Below, piece after piece: positions 10,746 to 21,462 of a stretch of 64,000 bases of DNA. The notes below the pieces were generated by a model that worked only from the letters and a program-made list of their open reading frames with translations, was not told where the DNA came from and ran no database searches. Source of the stretch: Cryptomeria japonica (Eukaryota; Streptophyta; Pinopsida; Cupressales; Cupressaceae); NCBI RefSeq assembly GCF_030272615.1, contig NC_081407.1, positions 148,487,744 to 148,551,743 of the forward strand, in the 5' to 3' direction. Each line of letters opens with the position of its first letter. Position 1 is the first letter of the stretch. Position numbers and translations under genes: made by a program.

Positions 10746-12254
10746 TTAGGCACCCATGTACAAATGCAAATGCATGAAAACCCATGCAAGGAAATCTCTC
10801 ACAAAATGGGGAAAGGGAGAAAAACCCAATGGGAAAAAACCCTCCCCCAAAAGAGAGATGAAAACTAGATACAAAGAACTCTCATAGAAGTATGTGAAGG
10901 ACAAAACCGCATGTGAGGAAAAAGTCCCCCCATATGAGAGAAGAAGAAGAGAGACTAGGAAGCCCCCACTCAATCTGGAATTTGCACCAATGATAGAAGC
11001 TTGAAGATGAATGAAGAAACTGCTCCACGAACGTCGAACCACATTCCTCCCCTTAGGAAGAAACAAAACCAAAGGTGTATCCATGAAGTCTCCCCAACCA
11101 TGAAAGGAAGATGGAAAAAAAATACTCATGATGAAAGGAATCTCTGAAAACTGCTCAAGTGTCCCCATGTCGATGCTGAAAGGTACCCCCTCTAAAGGTG
11201 GTAAACTATGCCACATTGCTGAAAAAGGCACTCCAAGATCTACTGGAGATGAATGTAGAACAATATCCAAAGACTCATATGTCTCCTCAAAAGATAAAGA
11301 GACCTCCTCCAAGTGTTGTACAAAAGTATCCACAATCATGTCAACCTCTAAAGATTGATCATGTAGAGAATGCACAAGAGGGTCATAGTGATCCCTCGCA
11401 ACAATCAAAGAAGGATCATCTTCATCAAAGAGAAGATGAATGTCATGAATAGTGTCTCCCAAATCTGCAATGTAGGAGTCCACAAAAAAACCTGCAATAT
11501 CTATCAAGTAGGCATCCCAATCAACTAAAGCTCGAAGACATGAAATATCCTGCTGCACTGAATCATAAGAAGGCAAAACTATCGCACTAGCTGCATCATC
11601 AGGTGCAATAGGTGGTGTGATATCAATAGAAGGAGATGGAATGCAAGGCTCAAGAACGGGGTCACATGTGAGAATCCCCAAGTTCAAATGCCCAAAGTTC
11701 TCCTCAAAATCTGAATCATCAACATAGGAAGAATCAACCTTATCAATAGGACCAAAATCTGAAAAAGAGTACAACTGAGATGAATGATCAACCACCCCAG
11801 TCGCAATGATAGCTCCACTCTCCAAGTCTCTAATGATAACTGAATCAAGTGTGAACTCCACAGTTTTCCTAGTTGCCCCATGTGTGATTTGATAGATGGA
11901 AAAAAGATTATTTGTCAAGTGGGGTACACACAACACATCATTGAAGGAGTTATCCCCTATAGCAATAGATCCTTTCCCAATCACATCCATGTATGTATGA
12001 TTGCCCATCAAAATCTGTGGCATGTGGCAAGGCTCAAATGTAGAAAACATAGACTGCGAACATGACATATGATGAGAATCCCCTGAATCTAGAAGCCATC
12101 TCCCTGAATCATGACTCTTAGTAGCACAAAGAGCTTGTCCCTTTCCTTTATCTGTCCAAAAAGAGTGATCCTTTCCTTTATCCTTGGAAGAAGAAGCTGA
12201 TGTAGACATTCTAGAAGGTAGGTTGATTCTATTCTTCTCAAGAAGATTCTTCAA
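10746..12254 (-). CDS. Protease-like domain fused to a unique acidic/hydrophobic extension (502 aa)
   Basis: One open minus-strand frame, Met at 12254. Residues about 50-165 resemble a copia protease plus the pre-integrase block: WLLDSGDSHHMS, VLCVPHLTNNLFS and GVVDHSSQLYSFS. The residue after DSG is Asp where other copia proteases have Ala or Cys. From about residue 170 the sequence is acidic (many DS/DD pairs and repeated short motifs), and the last 100 residues are hydrophobic. I recognise no integrase or RT. The reading frame is intact although the element is otherwise ageing. It could be a retained functional ORF or simply young. It lies 3' of gag, directly before the PPT. Confidence 0.6.
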   Translation of the reverse strand: MKNLLEKNRINLPSRMSTSASSSKDKGKDHSFWTDKGKGQALCATKSHDSGRWLLDSGDSHHMSCSQSMFSTFEPCHMPQILMGNHTYMDVIGKGSIAIGDNSFNDVLCVPHLTNNLFSIYQITHGATRKTVEFTLDSVIIRDLESGAIIATGVVDHSSQLYSFSDFGPIDKVDSSYVDDSDFEENFGHLNLGILTCDPVLEPCIPSPSIDITPPIAPDDAASAIVLPSYDSVQQDISCLRALVDWDAYLIDIAGFFVDSYIADLGDTIHDIHLLFDEDDPSLIVARDHYDPLVHSLHDQSLEVDMIVDTFVQHLEEVSLSFEETYESLDIVLHSSPVDLGVPFSAMWHSLPPLEGVPFSIDMGTLEQFSEIPFIMSIFFPSSFHGWGDFMDTPLVLFLPKGRNVVRRSWSSFFIHLQASIIGANSRLSGGFLVSLLLLSYGGTFSSHAVLSFTYFYESSLYLVFISLLGEGFFPLGFSPFPHFVRDFLAWVFMHLHLYMGA

Positions 12255-13005
12255 CTCATCAATATCCTTCTTATAACAATAATGTTCATCATGTCCCGAC
12301 TTCTTGCAATATCCACAAAAAAGATTATCCTTATATGATTTCCCCTTAGGTGAGAATGGTGAATTACCTTGTTGTGGAGAGGAAGATTGGAGACTTAGGT
12401 TGCTTTTGATTCTTGCCTTTTCCTTGATTACTTTGATTCCCTTCGTTAGCTACCAAAGCTTGTGACTTTGAAGATTTGAGAATCCCCATTGTGGTCAACT
12501 TAGATTGCTCAAGTATCAACATCTCCATGAATGAATCAAATGAGGGAGAAGTGTATGAGGAACCTTGAGCTAACCTATGGGTGTGAAAGCTAGATACAAA
12601 GGCTGCATACTCTGAAGGAAGCTTGTCCAACAAGTTATAAACCAATTCAGCATCCTTTTTGTCAATTCCACAATCCTTTAGCTTTGCTCTTAGTTCAGTT
12701 GCTTTTGTGATATAATCTTGGATTGTATCAAAATCCTTGGGATCCAAAGTTGTGAGTTCACTATCAAGCTTGTAGCCCTAAATCTCATCAACTTGACCAT
12801 ACAATTTCTTAAAAATATCCCAAGCCTCTTTAATTGTTGTACACTTATCAATGTGAAAAATGAGGTCATCTGATACATACTTTCTAAGAGTTCCAAGTGC
12901 CATAGCATTCTTAGTAAGCCAATCAATTTGAGCATTAGGATCAGCCTTAGGATCAGGTGGTGTTGTAGTAGTTTCATTTACATAATGAATGAGTCCTTTT
13001 TCCAT
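12240..13005 (-). pseudogene. Copia-type gag (UBN2) with zinc knuckle, broken
   Basis: Minus-strand Met at 13005 opens a gag segment with IDWLTKNAMALGTLRKYV and TIKEAWDIFKKLYGQVDEI. A stop follows near 12780 and the frame resumes at 12747-12364 (LRAKLKDCGIDKKDAELVYN, LDKLPSEYAAFVSS). A CCHC knuckle CGYCKKSGHDEHYC is readable at about 12315-12275 before the 502-codon frame. The order matches the UBN2/DUF4219-type Gag of Ty1/copia. Gag would assemble the particle and bind RNA. Confidence 0.85.
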
Positions 13006-13901
13006 TAGTTTACTCCATGCCTTAATTTTTCATGATGCATAATTATGAGGAGTTAAAAGTGGAAATTTAGGAGAACCCATAGCACCAAAATGAAAAAATA
13101 CAAAATAGAGAGAGGCACAATCACACAAGACACCCCCCCAAAATACTCAATCAAGAAACCCCCCAAAAAATGGTGATTTTGGCACTTTATACTTAGTGCG
13201 TATACAATGGGCCACTTGCAAAACAAGGCAAAGTGGACTTCTGATTTCAATTTACAACTTCTCAAAATGAGATCTAAGAGACTTCAACAAATACTGCTAG
13301 TGATCTAAACTGAGATCCAAGCAAAATGCAAGTATCAAATATGCCAAAAATGGCCAAATACTGAAAGTATAATTTTTACTTAAAATCACTGCAAACAGAT
13401 GGCAGATTATGAAAGTAGATGAAAAAATATACACTTTAAAAAAAAACGGCACCTGAAAAGGAGTCCATATGAGCCCAAACGAAGCCTCCAAAGTTGTAAA
13501 AATCGGGATTTCATGATTCCTAAAAAAGTTGTATCCGAAAATCAAAAACCTCCTACACCACTATACAGATCACGAAATTATACCCCAAAAAAAAAAAAAA
13601 TTCTCGAAAAAACGAGTCTGGATGAGTGAGATATCGCTATTTGAAAATTGCCTGCAAAATTATAATTTCTGGAAAATTTCTACCGCAGCATCAAACTTTA
13701 AATGCCTCTAGATTTGGCCTCTGAAGTCCGATTTGGATGAAACAAAAAGCAAAACTGACTTTCTTGGTCCTCCTCAATCCAATGGTAACCATAGATTTGA
13801 CCCATCAAGCTTCAATAAAAACTTGCAATAGAATGTTCCAAAATACACAATACCAAATAGCATCAATTTCTCTCAATTAGCAAACCAATGACACTCTAAT
13901 G
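13006..13901 (-). other. gag-only element leader
   Basis: Non-coding leader between PBS and gag, A-rich on the plus strand (a run of A at 13585-13600). I see no gene on either strand. Confidence 0.5.
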
Positions 13902-13913
13902 GCTCTGATACCA
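13902..13913 (-). other. gag-only element PBS (initiator tRNA-Met)
   Basis: Minus-strand TGGTATCAGAGC, directly adjacent (0 nt) to the 5' LTR. A second, imperfect copy (CTCTGATACCA, 13931-13941) lies inside the LTR. Confidence 0.92.
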
Positions 13914-14409
13914 TGTGAGACATGGACCAACTCTGATACCATGTGAGATTTTTCCAAGATCAAGAGGCAATGGAAAGCACAAATAAGACAGACAAAATAA
14001 ATGATAGGAATAAACTATATTCTATCAAGATGAAAATACTGATCAACTGGATCATCAATCGATCATTTACATACAATGAATATGAGCCTGCTTATATAGG
14101 CAAGGCTATATGGATATGTGAGCACACAAACATGACATGTGGCTCAATAAGAAACAAGGGTAGGTAGGAAATAGGTGTGGGTAGGTAGGAGAAATAATAT
14201 AATAGTCCACATGAGGTGGATCACCCACTGAATGTGGAGTGTAACAACAAGATCAACACCATAAAAGGTGGAAATTCTCCTACACACACTATCCCAATGT
14301 GGCACAAACACCCAAGTGTCTCATACCCAAACTACTATGAAATGCATTTCCTAAGTAAACTTAAGTAAGGTGTAATAATATCCATGATGAATAATTATTT
14401 ACACCAATA
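13914..14409 (-). repeat. gag-only element 5' LTR
   Basis: 496 bp and very similar to 10190-10659. The main difference is a short GTAGGTAGGA-type duplication at about 14160-14190. Its outer end reads ACCAATA instead of ACCAACA (one substitution). Confidence 0.9.
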
Positions 14410-15460
14410 GGATGCTATAAGGACTATGCAAGAACTATATAAGGACTATGGACCTATTATTGCTAAGGATAAGATGTTTCAGTTTTGAGGATATTTTGCT
14501 TGCAATGTTTGTTATTTTCAATGGACTTTTTGTTGAGGTGAATTTGTTTCGACTGACCAGTTTTGCTGATTTCATGAACATTGTGTACAAATGAGTATGG
14601 CCAATTGAATTTTGTTCTAACAAACTCTGTGAATCTGAGTAATGCAAGGTGAAAAGCCTAAATTATTCCAAGAACTGACTCAATGTTGGTTCAACATGAG
14701 CGATACACAGAAAAAAAAAAAATAGTAAACAATGCCTAGGCTAAAAAGTTGAAACCATCCAATGAGGCCCTTACGAAATACCATAACAAGACAGACAAAT
14801 AGAGAATTTGGCAGTGCTCCACTCCATGACACACACTTCTCGGCCATGCCAGTTTCTCTTACCCTGAAGATCTTATCACCAAGGAATTTATGTCTCATAA
14901 TGCAAGGTACATGAAGGGTTTCTATGGGGTGCGATCTGCACTCCTTGAATCATCAAATGTGGGATTTAGGCTACTAATTTGGTTCTTAGTGTAATTTTGA
15001 GGGGTCCCGATCCAACAATGGATTCTCAGTGCAAGCCACTTAAGGCTTTAGTTGAGCTTATTGGTGCAAACAAAGGCCTCCACATACGTCGAATTCACTC
15101 AACACTCCAGCCACCTGACCAATATATTTATATAGTGGCTTGAAAAACCTGCTTGAGAGTATGCTGGGAGAGATGATATCCCCAACGCATCCCAATTTGA
15201 AATACCTTTGTGGGTGATCAAATCCCCAGTCAAAGATATCCCTCAACTATTGAAAATAAAAAATTGAGTGTCGTTAACACTTTTCTCTTGCACCAAGGTC
15301 CGGGAAAGCCAGAGGAGAGAATTTTGTGTGTTAACAGTAGGACAACTCCAGACACAAAAAAAAATGTTCTTTTCCTTAAGATATTGCAGTATGTGAGCTA
15401 AACTAAATTTAAGCCAGATTCACGTCTATTTTAAAACCCAAAATTAAGGTGTGAGATACA

Positions 15461-15620
15461 CATGTTCATGTCAATTTTAAGCACCAAATCCAAAAGTTAG
15501 TTCATGCATGTCAATTTTAAGCACCAAATCCAAAAGTGAATCCATGCATGTCAATTTTAAGCACCAAATCGAAAAGCAAATTCATGCATGTCAATTTTAA
15601 ATACCAAAACCAAATGTGAA
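15461..15620. repeat. 40-bp tandem repeat, four copies
   Basis: Four units at exact 40-bp spacing: TCAATTTTAA recurs at 15471, 15511, 15551 and 15591, with CATGCATG before and CCAAATCCAAAAG after. Confidence 0.9.
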
Positions 15621-15819
15621 TTAAAAACTAATGGATCTTGCAATCACACTTGTTAGTAGGTTCATAAAAATCTTGGACCAATCTAATCTTCCCTGTTTTC
15701 CACACCACAGACAATAGGAAAAATATTAGAATCACTAAAATTCAAAACAAAAATGAAAAACATTGAGACAAGAAAGTATTGATATTATTAATCGAATCCG
15801 ACAGGAGAGTTGAACAAAT

Positions 15820-16027
15820 GCGACAAGAGATCTAGATGAATGTGATAGGAGATATGGAGGAATGTGATAGAATATCTAGATGAATGTGATAGGATATTTG
15901 GATGAATGCAACAACACATATGGATGTATGTGATAGGAGTTATATATCAAGCGGCATGAGATTCTTGAAGAATGCGACATGAGATATGGACGAATGGGAC
16001 ACAAGATCTATACAAATGCGACAGGAG
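15820..16027. repeat. 22-bp tandem repeat in gypsy-1 leader, first part
   Basis: Units of 22 bp of the type GAATGYGAYAGGAGATMTGGAY. The array continues at 16836-16930, so the solo LTR at 16028 was inserted into it. Confidence 0.85.
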
Positions 16028-16835
16028 TGTTGGAATTCTACACTCTTATGAGAATAGTTGATGTTGTCATTGATGGCAACCAACTGAAAACCAACTGGTA
16101 AACATTTGTCAACCCACCGGCAGTTATCGGCACCAGCAATAGACTTCTACATACACCGGCAGGCACTTCACCGGCAGCGGCAATAATGCATACCGACACT
16201 CAGGCCGACATGGAATAAACTTTGTTTATTGTTTTATATTGTAATTAGCTTTTGTAAAAGCCGACATGGCATATTGTAAAAGACTCATATATATGCATGA
16301 GATCATATAGGTCATTTTGTAAGAAGGTAAGAAAAAGAGTAAGGATGATATTTGTGACATAGTTGATAGTGAAGGTTTTTGGTAATAGACTAAGCTTAAA
16401 CCGGCACTGAACCTGGCATAGTTGATGTTGATCTAAAGCAGTACATTGTATTGGATTTTGATAATCCATTTTGTAAGTCAGTGTGACTTCTGTTTTGTGA
16501 TTGAGCAGTGAGCTCTAGGCTACTAGCCTTCCTGCATGTGCAAGCCCCTCATTGTAAGTAATATTTATTCATTGGCTAGTGAGTGAATATTGTGGGTCAC
16601 AAATCCCACCGAGTTTTTTCCCACACCGCTTTTCCTCGTTAAATATCTTGTGTTATGGTGTGTTTTCTATGTTGTCTCTATTATTCTTATGTACTGCATT
16701 AATTTTTATTTACCGGTACATTGTTTTGGGATACAAAGTTCTTAATAAGTTTAAATATTTTGCTAATCAGTTAGACACTGATTCACCCCCCCCCCCCCCC
16801 TCTCAGTGTCTTTGGGACTGTCATTGATTCTAACA
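16028..16835 (+). mobile_element. Solo LTR of a copia-like family
   Basis: 808 bp, TGTTGG...CTAACA, perfect TSD AGGAG (16023-16027 and 16836-16840), plus orientation. It contains ACCGGC palindromes near its start and, 25 nt before its end, a perfect stem AGACACTGA / TCAGTGTCT (16773-16781 with 16803-16811) around a C-run. It shares an internal block (GAGCAGTGAGCTCTAGG) with the LTRs of copia-1 and of the 47981-54285 element, so these families are related. Confidence 0.92.
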
Positions 16836-16930
16836 AGGAGATCTAGACGAATGCGATAGGATATCTGGATGAATATGATAGGACGTTTATATGAATGCGA
16901 TGGGAGATCTAGACAAATGCAAAAATATGA
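16836..16930. repeat. 22-bp tandem repeat, second part
   Basis: Resumes the 22-bp array after the solo LTR and ends about 120 bp before the gypsy-1 PBS. Confidence 0.8.
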
Positions 16931-17048
16931 ATGCTTGAATGCCAAATCATTTACGCGCCTGCGAAGATCCATACAAAACCTACAAACCTACCAAAAAACC
17001 AGCAAAAAATAACATGAAAAATAAATATAGAAGATAATCAGTTGTAGA

Positions 17049-17066
17049 TTCACGTCGGATTCACCA
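17049..17066 (-). other. gypsy-1 primer-binding site
   Basis: The minus strand reads TGGTGAATCCGACGTGAA, 2 nt inside the LTR edge. The same motif with small changes occurs in gypsy-2 (28179-28196) and gypsy-3 (61794 onward), always next to an LTR edge. I cannot assign the tRNA with certainty. Confidence 0.75.
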
Positions 17067-17878
17067 AATGTTTATCAGTAAAATTCGCCATATCTAACTA
17101 GAATCAAATAGGAAATCATGAATCCTATTCTAGCTAACCAATTCTAAATAAATATCAATGAAAGTATGCAAACATGACAACAAGGATGTACAATAATCAA
17201 GTAAAACCCTTTTTTGCACAGATGCAAGTTGCTTCCATTATCCTTCTCTTCCTTGAGTAATGGTGTTGTCTCGCAGATATTGCCCTGCTAACCTGCAAAA
17301 TGGCACAAAGATTCGAAGTTCATGATTGTTGAAAATGGAGAATTGATGCTGAATTTATAATTTTTTGGAAGAGATTGCTTAAGAGGTGGAACTCAAGTGA
17401 GCTCACATGTTGATTGAGAGTTAAAATGTTTATTTGGAGTTGAACTGAAGATTGAGAGTTGGAATTCAATTGATTGAATTGATAAATGAATAGATTGAAT
17501 AGATAAAAGAGATAACTAATTGAGAAATAGCTAATTAGGGGATAGAAAAAGAATGATTGGAGGAAATATTAAAGAAATGATTTAATTAATCAATCAATTA
17601 AATATTAATTTAGCATGTGCTATAGGATATTTAATTTGAAATTCAATTTCGTTTGCATGTGATTTGAACTTGATTTAGGAATTCAATTTAATCTTTGTAT
17701 GAGAATTGAATTATTTAAATTCAATTTGATTTTTGAATATTTAGACCTTGATTTAGACATTAAATTTGATTTTTGCATGCCTTTGAATTTGATTTTCGAA
17801 ATTGGTTGCAAGGTTCAAGTTTTTCTCTTTCTTCTATTTGGTTTCGTGCTGGGTGGATCTTCTTTTTGGTAGATCTTC

Positions 17879-19218
17879 ATGCATGCTTGTGGTGGAAAGA
17901 TTATGACAGATTCAAATGGTAGTAGGGATAAGGCTTCATCAGAGGTTAGGGTTTCTTCTGACCCTTCTCCTTCAGGGAATGCATTGATGTTAGAGCTTGC
18001 GTCCAAACCCTTGATGGGAAGTGTGAACAAGGGGAATTTCCATCCTAGGGGAGTGAATGGTTTTCTAAAATAGAGTACGAATCATTCAGTTTTGATGATC
18101 CAACCAAAGACTATTTCAGATGAGGTAAGGAGCAATCATGCTCTCATCTGCAGGTTTTTGGGGTTGTGTCTTCCCCTACAGGTCTTGCAGACCTGGGATA
18201 GAAAGGTTTGGAATCCAGAAGGGGGTATGGAGATTTTGGTTGCTATGAATAATTATTTCATAATGGTCTTCTCATGCATGGCAGATCAAATCAGGGAATT
18301 TGAAGGAGGCCAGTATTTCTTCAATAAGGTGGGATTGTGTATGAATCCCTAGCATGTGGGTTTCAATTTTTTTGAAGAATTACCCTCGATAGTTCCTGTC
18401 TGGGTCCACCTCCCTATACTACTACTTAAGTTATGGCAAAATGATGTTATTCACTAGATTGTGCTTCTTATTGGTAAGCCTGTGGAATCTACTTCTCAAA
18501 CATAGGACTGCAAGGTAATTTCTTTTGCACGCATTTGTGTTGAAATTAATTTAAATAACCCTCTCCCCAATTCTATGGAAATATGTTTAGGGTCTTCTTC
18601 TTGGGTCCAACAATTGGACTATGAGACACTACCATTTAGATACTAGCTATGTCATGAGTATGGACATTTGCAAAAGATGTGTCCTCAGTTTAATCAATCA
18701 GAGGAAACACCTAGGGCTCCAAAACTTGTTGCTAAGATGGATAAGGGTAAATAAGCACTAGTTGGGGATAATGTGGATAGCAATGGATTTGTCCCGATTA
18801 AGAATCGTAATCAAGGACAAGGCCAAAACAAAACCTTAAGGAATAGGCAAACTAAGGAGAATTTTAAACGGTTTGATGTTTTGGATGATATGGTTCAGGA
18901 GGAAGGTATCCCTATGGAATTAACTTTGAATGTGAAACCGATGCTTCTTGGTGATGTTGTGGGCCAAGAGTGGGTTTATTTTGATGCAATCCCAACAAAA
19001 AAATAGGATGATCAAATAGATACGGATTTACCTTTGCAATCTATAGGGGGACAAGATTCAGCAAGCAAGGTCTCATTAAAGGAGGATGAGACAGAAAGAC
19101 CTCAGACACAGGCTCCTATGACGGAGGCCCTAGACTTTGAAAGAATAGTAGAGTGTCCCAAAATTTGGGACTACAACAAAAACCCTTTAAAAAGGACTCT
19201 CTTTAGAGGCCTTTGAGA
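17879..19218 (+). pseudogene. LINE ORF1 (DUF4283-like plus zinc knuckle)
   Basis: Met at 17879. The frame around 18140-18440 (ICRFLGLCLPLQVLQTW, FFNKVGLCMNP, VPVWVHLP) resembles the DUF4283 domain of plant L1 ORF1. The knuckle CHEYGHLQKMCP follows at about 18650 with its first Cys region hit by a stop. A basic tail (GFVPIKNRNQGQGQN, 18780) follows. Stops near 18071, 18350 and 18645 break it. ORF1 normally binds LINE RNA. Confidence 0.8.
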
Positions 19219-19322
19219 ATAGAGCGTAAAACGGATCAAGAAAAGGTTAAATTAATGGGGGATACATTGGTGGAATTAGGGTCAGTTAAGACCATTGACT
19301 CACATTTTCCCCAATCTCATAA

Positions 19323-20291
19323 ATGATAGTTCTATCTTGGAATGTGAGGGGTTTGAACAGCATCCCTAGACAAAAGGTTGTTCGGGATTTGATTGTTTCT
19401 CATTCCTCAAATGTTATCTTTATTCAGGAGACTAAGTTGAATATGAATAATATGTTGGCTAGAGGCCCTATGGTTTGGCCTCGTGGGATATGTCAATGCA
19501 TTGGAGCTAGTGGTAACTCTGGTGGGGTGGCTTTTTTTTGGGACCCCAAGAAGGTGGTTCCTCTTGGTTGGGTTTCGAGTCGATATTCTATCTCCATGAT
19601 CGCCTCTTGTATGGAGTCTGGCGAATCATGCCTTTTCATTAATATCTATTCTCTGACTGATTGGTCAAGTAAATCTATGCTTTGGAGTCATATTAGATAT
19701 GTCCATTCTTTGGTGCCTTTTCTCCCATGGATTCTTGCAAGTGACTTCAATGCGGTTAGTAATTTGAAAGAGAAGCGGGGTCGTATAGCAAGTCTTGACC
19801 CTTCCTCCCTTCTATTGAATGAAAACATGGAAAATTTGAATGTCATTTATGTGAGACCAATCAATGGGATTTTTACTTGGAATAATAGGAGATGTGAGCC
19901 AGAGGCAATTTCTGAAAGGTTGAACCGTTTCCTAGTTTCTTGCTTCTGGTTGGGAGCTAACTAGTCTACCAACTCTGAGATTCTAGACTAGAGGGGATCA
20001 TACCATTGGCCAATTAAATTTGTTTCTATCCCTTTCAAATTAATGAAAAACCCGTTATTCAAATTTCAGTTGATGTGGTTGAGGTATTTCTCTCTTCAAG
20101 ATCTAGTTGTTGATTGGTGGCTTGAGGGGAGGCCTTCTCATGGAAGGGTCGTGTATTCTTTTGTTAAAAGCTTGCAATATATCAAGTATAAGCTCAAGAG
20201 GTGGAATAAGAAATGTTTTGATAACCTTCATGTGAACAACCTAAAGGCTAGAGAGAGGCTGGATAGTATTAGTTGGGTCATTTATGATTAG
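19323..20291 (+). pseudogene. LINE ORF2 apurinic-type endonuclease domain
   Basis: Starts MIVLSWNVRGLNS, the classical plant L1 endonuclease opening. It carries IFIQETK (catalytic Glu), SGGVAFFWD and LASDFNAV (the GDFN block with Gly changed to Ser). A stop falls after about 213 codons; the frame then resumes at 20043-20291 (WWLEGRPSHGR, LKRWNKKCFDNL), typical of the endonuclease-RT linker. It would nick target DNA for target-primed reverse transcription. Confidence 0.9.
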
Positions 20292-20450
20292 GGACTTACT
20301 TTAGATAAGAAGAGAGAAGAGAGAAGAGACTTTGGTTGTAAAGGACTTAGAGGAGTGGGAGCTTCATGAAGAGATCTTTTAGAAACAAAAATCCAGGATT
20401 TATTGGCTTTAGGAGGGAGATTGAAATACGACCTTCTTCCATAACTCTGG

Positions 20451-20504
20451 CAGGGCTAGGAGGACCGGGAGTCTCATTACTGGATTGATTTCTTCAAATG
20501 GCAA
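20451..20504 (+). repeat. 54-bp LINE segment, first of two copies
   Basis: CAGGGCTAGGAGG...CAAATGGCAA, repeated at 21463-21515 with two substitutions and one 1-bp gap. The copies bracket the inverted LTR pair. The second copy continues into the LINE RT region. Confidence 0.9.
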
Positions 20505-21457
20505 CAAGATCAGATAGAAGTCATATACTGGCATTAGGAGGCATTTACCAGAAGGCACCAGCATTGGAGTATCCAGGGTTACACCGGCACTGGCACTAAC
20601 ACTGATATCAAGTACTTCAAGGAAGTCGACATCAAGGAAGATCTATTTAGAAAATTATTTTGTAATTATTGTCAAGGCAGACATTGAATATCTTTTGTAA
20701 TGTATTGTAAGCCAACATAAGGCAAATTGTTTGTAATGGGTATATAGGTTAGTCTGCTAGGTCATTTTGATAAGAGTGATATAGGAGAATAATAGCAGAA
20801 CTGTTGATGCAAAGAATATGTATGTAGATCATTTGTATGTGAATGCTATATCATGCAATGATCTGTAGATAGTTTGGAAAGCATTCTTGGAGGAGAGTTG
20901 ATACCGGTAGTAGTGTTCAAGGTTTATGAACCGATACAGAGCAGAGTTAGAACCATATGCCCAAATTTATTACAAACAAAGCATCTACCATTGAATTTAT
21001 AAGCATTAGATTGCCTTACCGGTATCACCTTCCCTCCAAGAATATCTTATAAAACATTTACAGATCATTACATGATATAACATTCACATACAAATGATCT
21101 ACATACATATACTTCGCATCAACAGTACTACTATTATTCTCCTATATCACTCTTATCAAAATGACCTAACAGACTAACCTATATACCCATTACAAACAAT
21201 ATGCCTTATGTTGGCTTACAATACATTACAAAAGATATTCAATGTTGGCCTTGACAATAATTACAAAATGATTTTCTAAATAAATCTTCTTTGATGTCGG
21301 CTTCCTTGAAGTACATGATGTCAGTGTCGGTGTAACCCTAGATACTCCAATGTCGGTGTGTCGGTGAATACCTCCTAATGCCGGTATATGAATTCCATCT
21401 GATCTTGTTGCCATCAATGAAAATAAAATGAATCTAATGAGTGTCAATTGCCAACAT
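20505..21457. mobile_element. Inverted LTR pair (foldback) inside the LINE
   Basis: The left arm (about 20505-20917) and right arm (about 21016-21415) are imperfect inverted copies, for example GTAGATCATTTGTATGTGAA (20825) against its complement near 21095. The right arm runs to a normal LTR end (minus TGTTGGCAATTG, up to 21457). The left arm lacks the corresponding outer 40-odd bp and joins the LINE at a GGCAA microhomology. The sequence is LTR-like (ACCGGT motifs, GTAATGTATTGTAAGCC). There is no coding sequence. Confidence 0.8.
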
Positions 21458-21462
21458 TTGTC

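Larger units (their letters stand above)
10190..14409 (-). mobile_element. Non-autonomous gag-only LTR retrotransposon (TR-GAG-like)
   Basis: Two LTRs of about 470 and 496 bp, TSD GGATG (10185-10189 and 14410-14414), an initiator tRNA-Met PBS touching the 5' LTR and a PPT at the 3' LTR. The 3.25-kb interior encodes copia-type gag, a zinc knuckle and a protease-like domain. In place of integrase, RT and RNase H it has an acidic, unrecognised ORF extension. Gag-only elements of this design (TR-GAG) are known in plants and must use enzymes supplied in trans. Confidence 0.9.
14410..16027 (-). other. gypsy-1 leader, continued
   Basis: After the last AAGGACTATG units (to about 14450) there is about 1 kb without a gene that I can support. 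Then come a 40-bp tandem repeat (15461-15620) and a 22-bp tandem repeat (from about 15820). The orientation follows from the PBS at 17049. Confidence 0.5.

Noticed and set aside
13902-13913. GCTCTGATACCA as part of a tRNA gene
   Set aside because: No cloverleaf around it; it is the PBS complementary to initiator tRNA-Met, as at 7587, 32909 and 48787.
15461-16027. CRISPR-like regular repeats
   Set aside because: Head-to-tail tandem repeats without unique spacers, in a plant-type retroelement leader.
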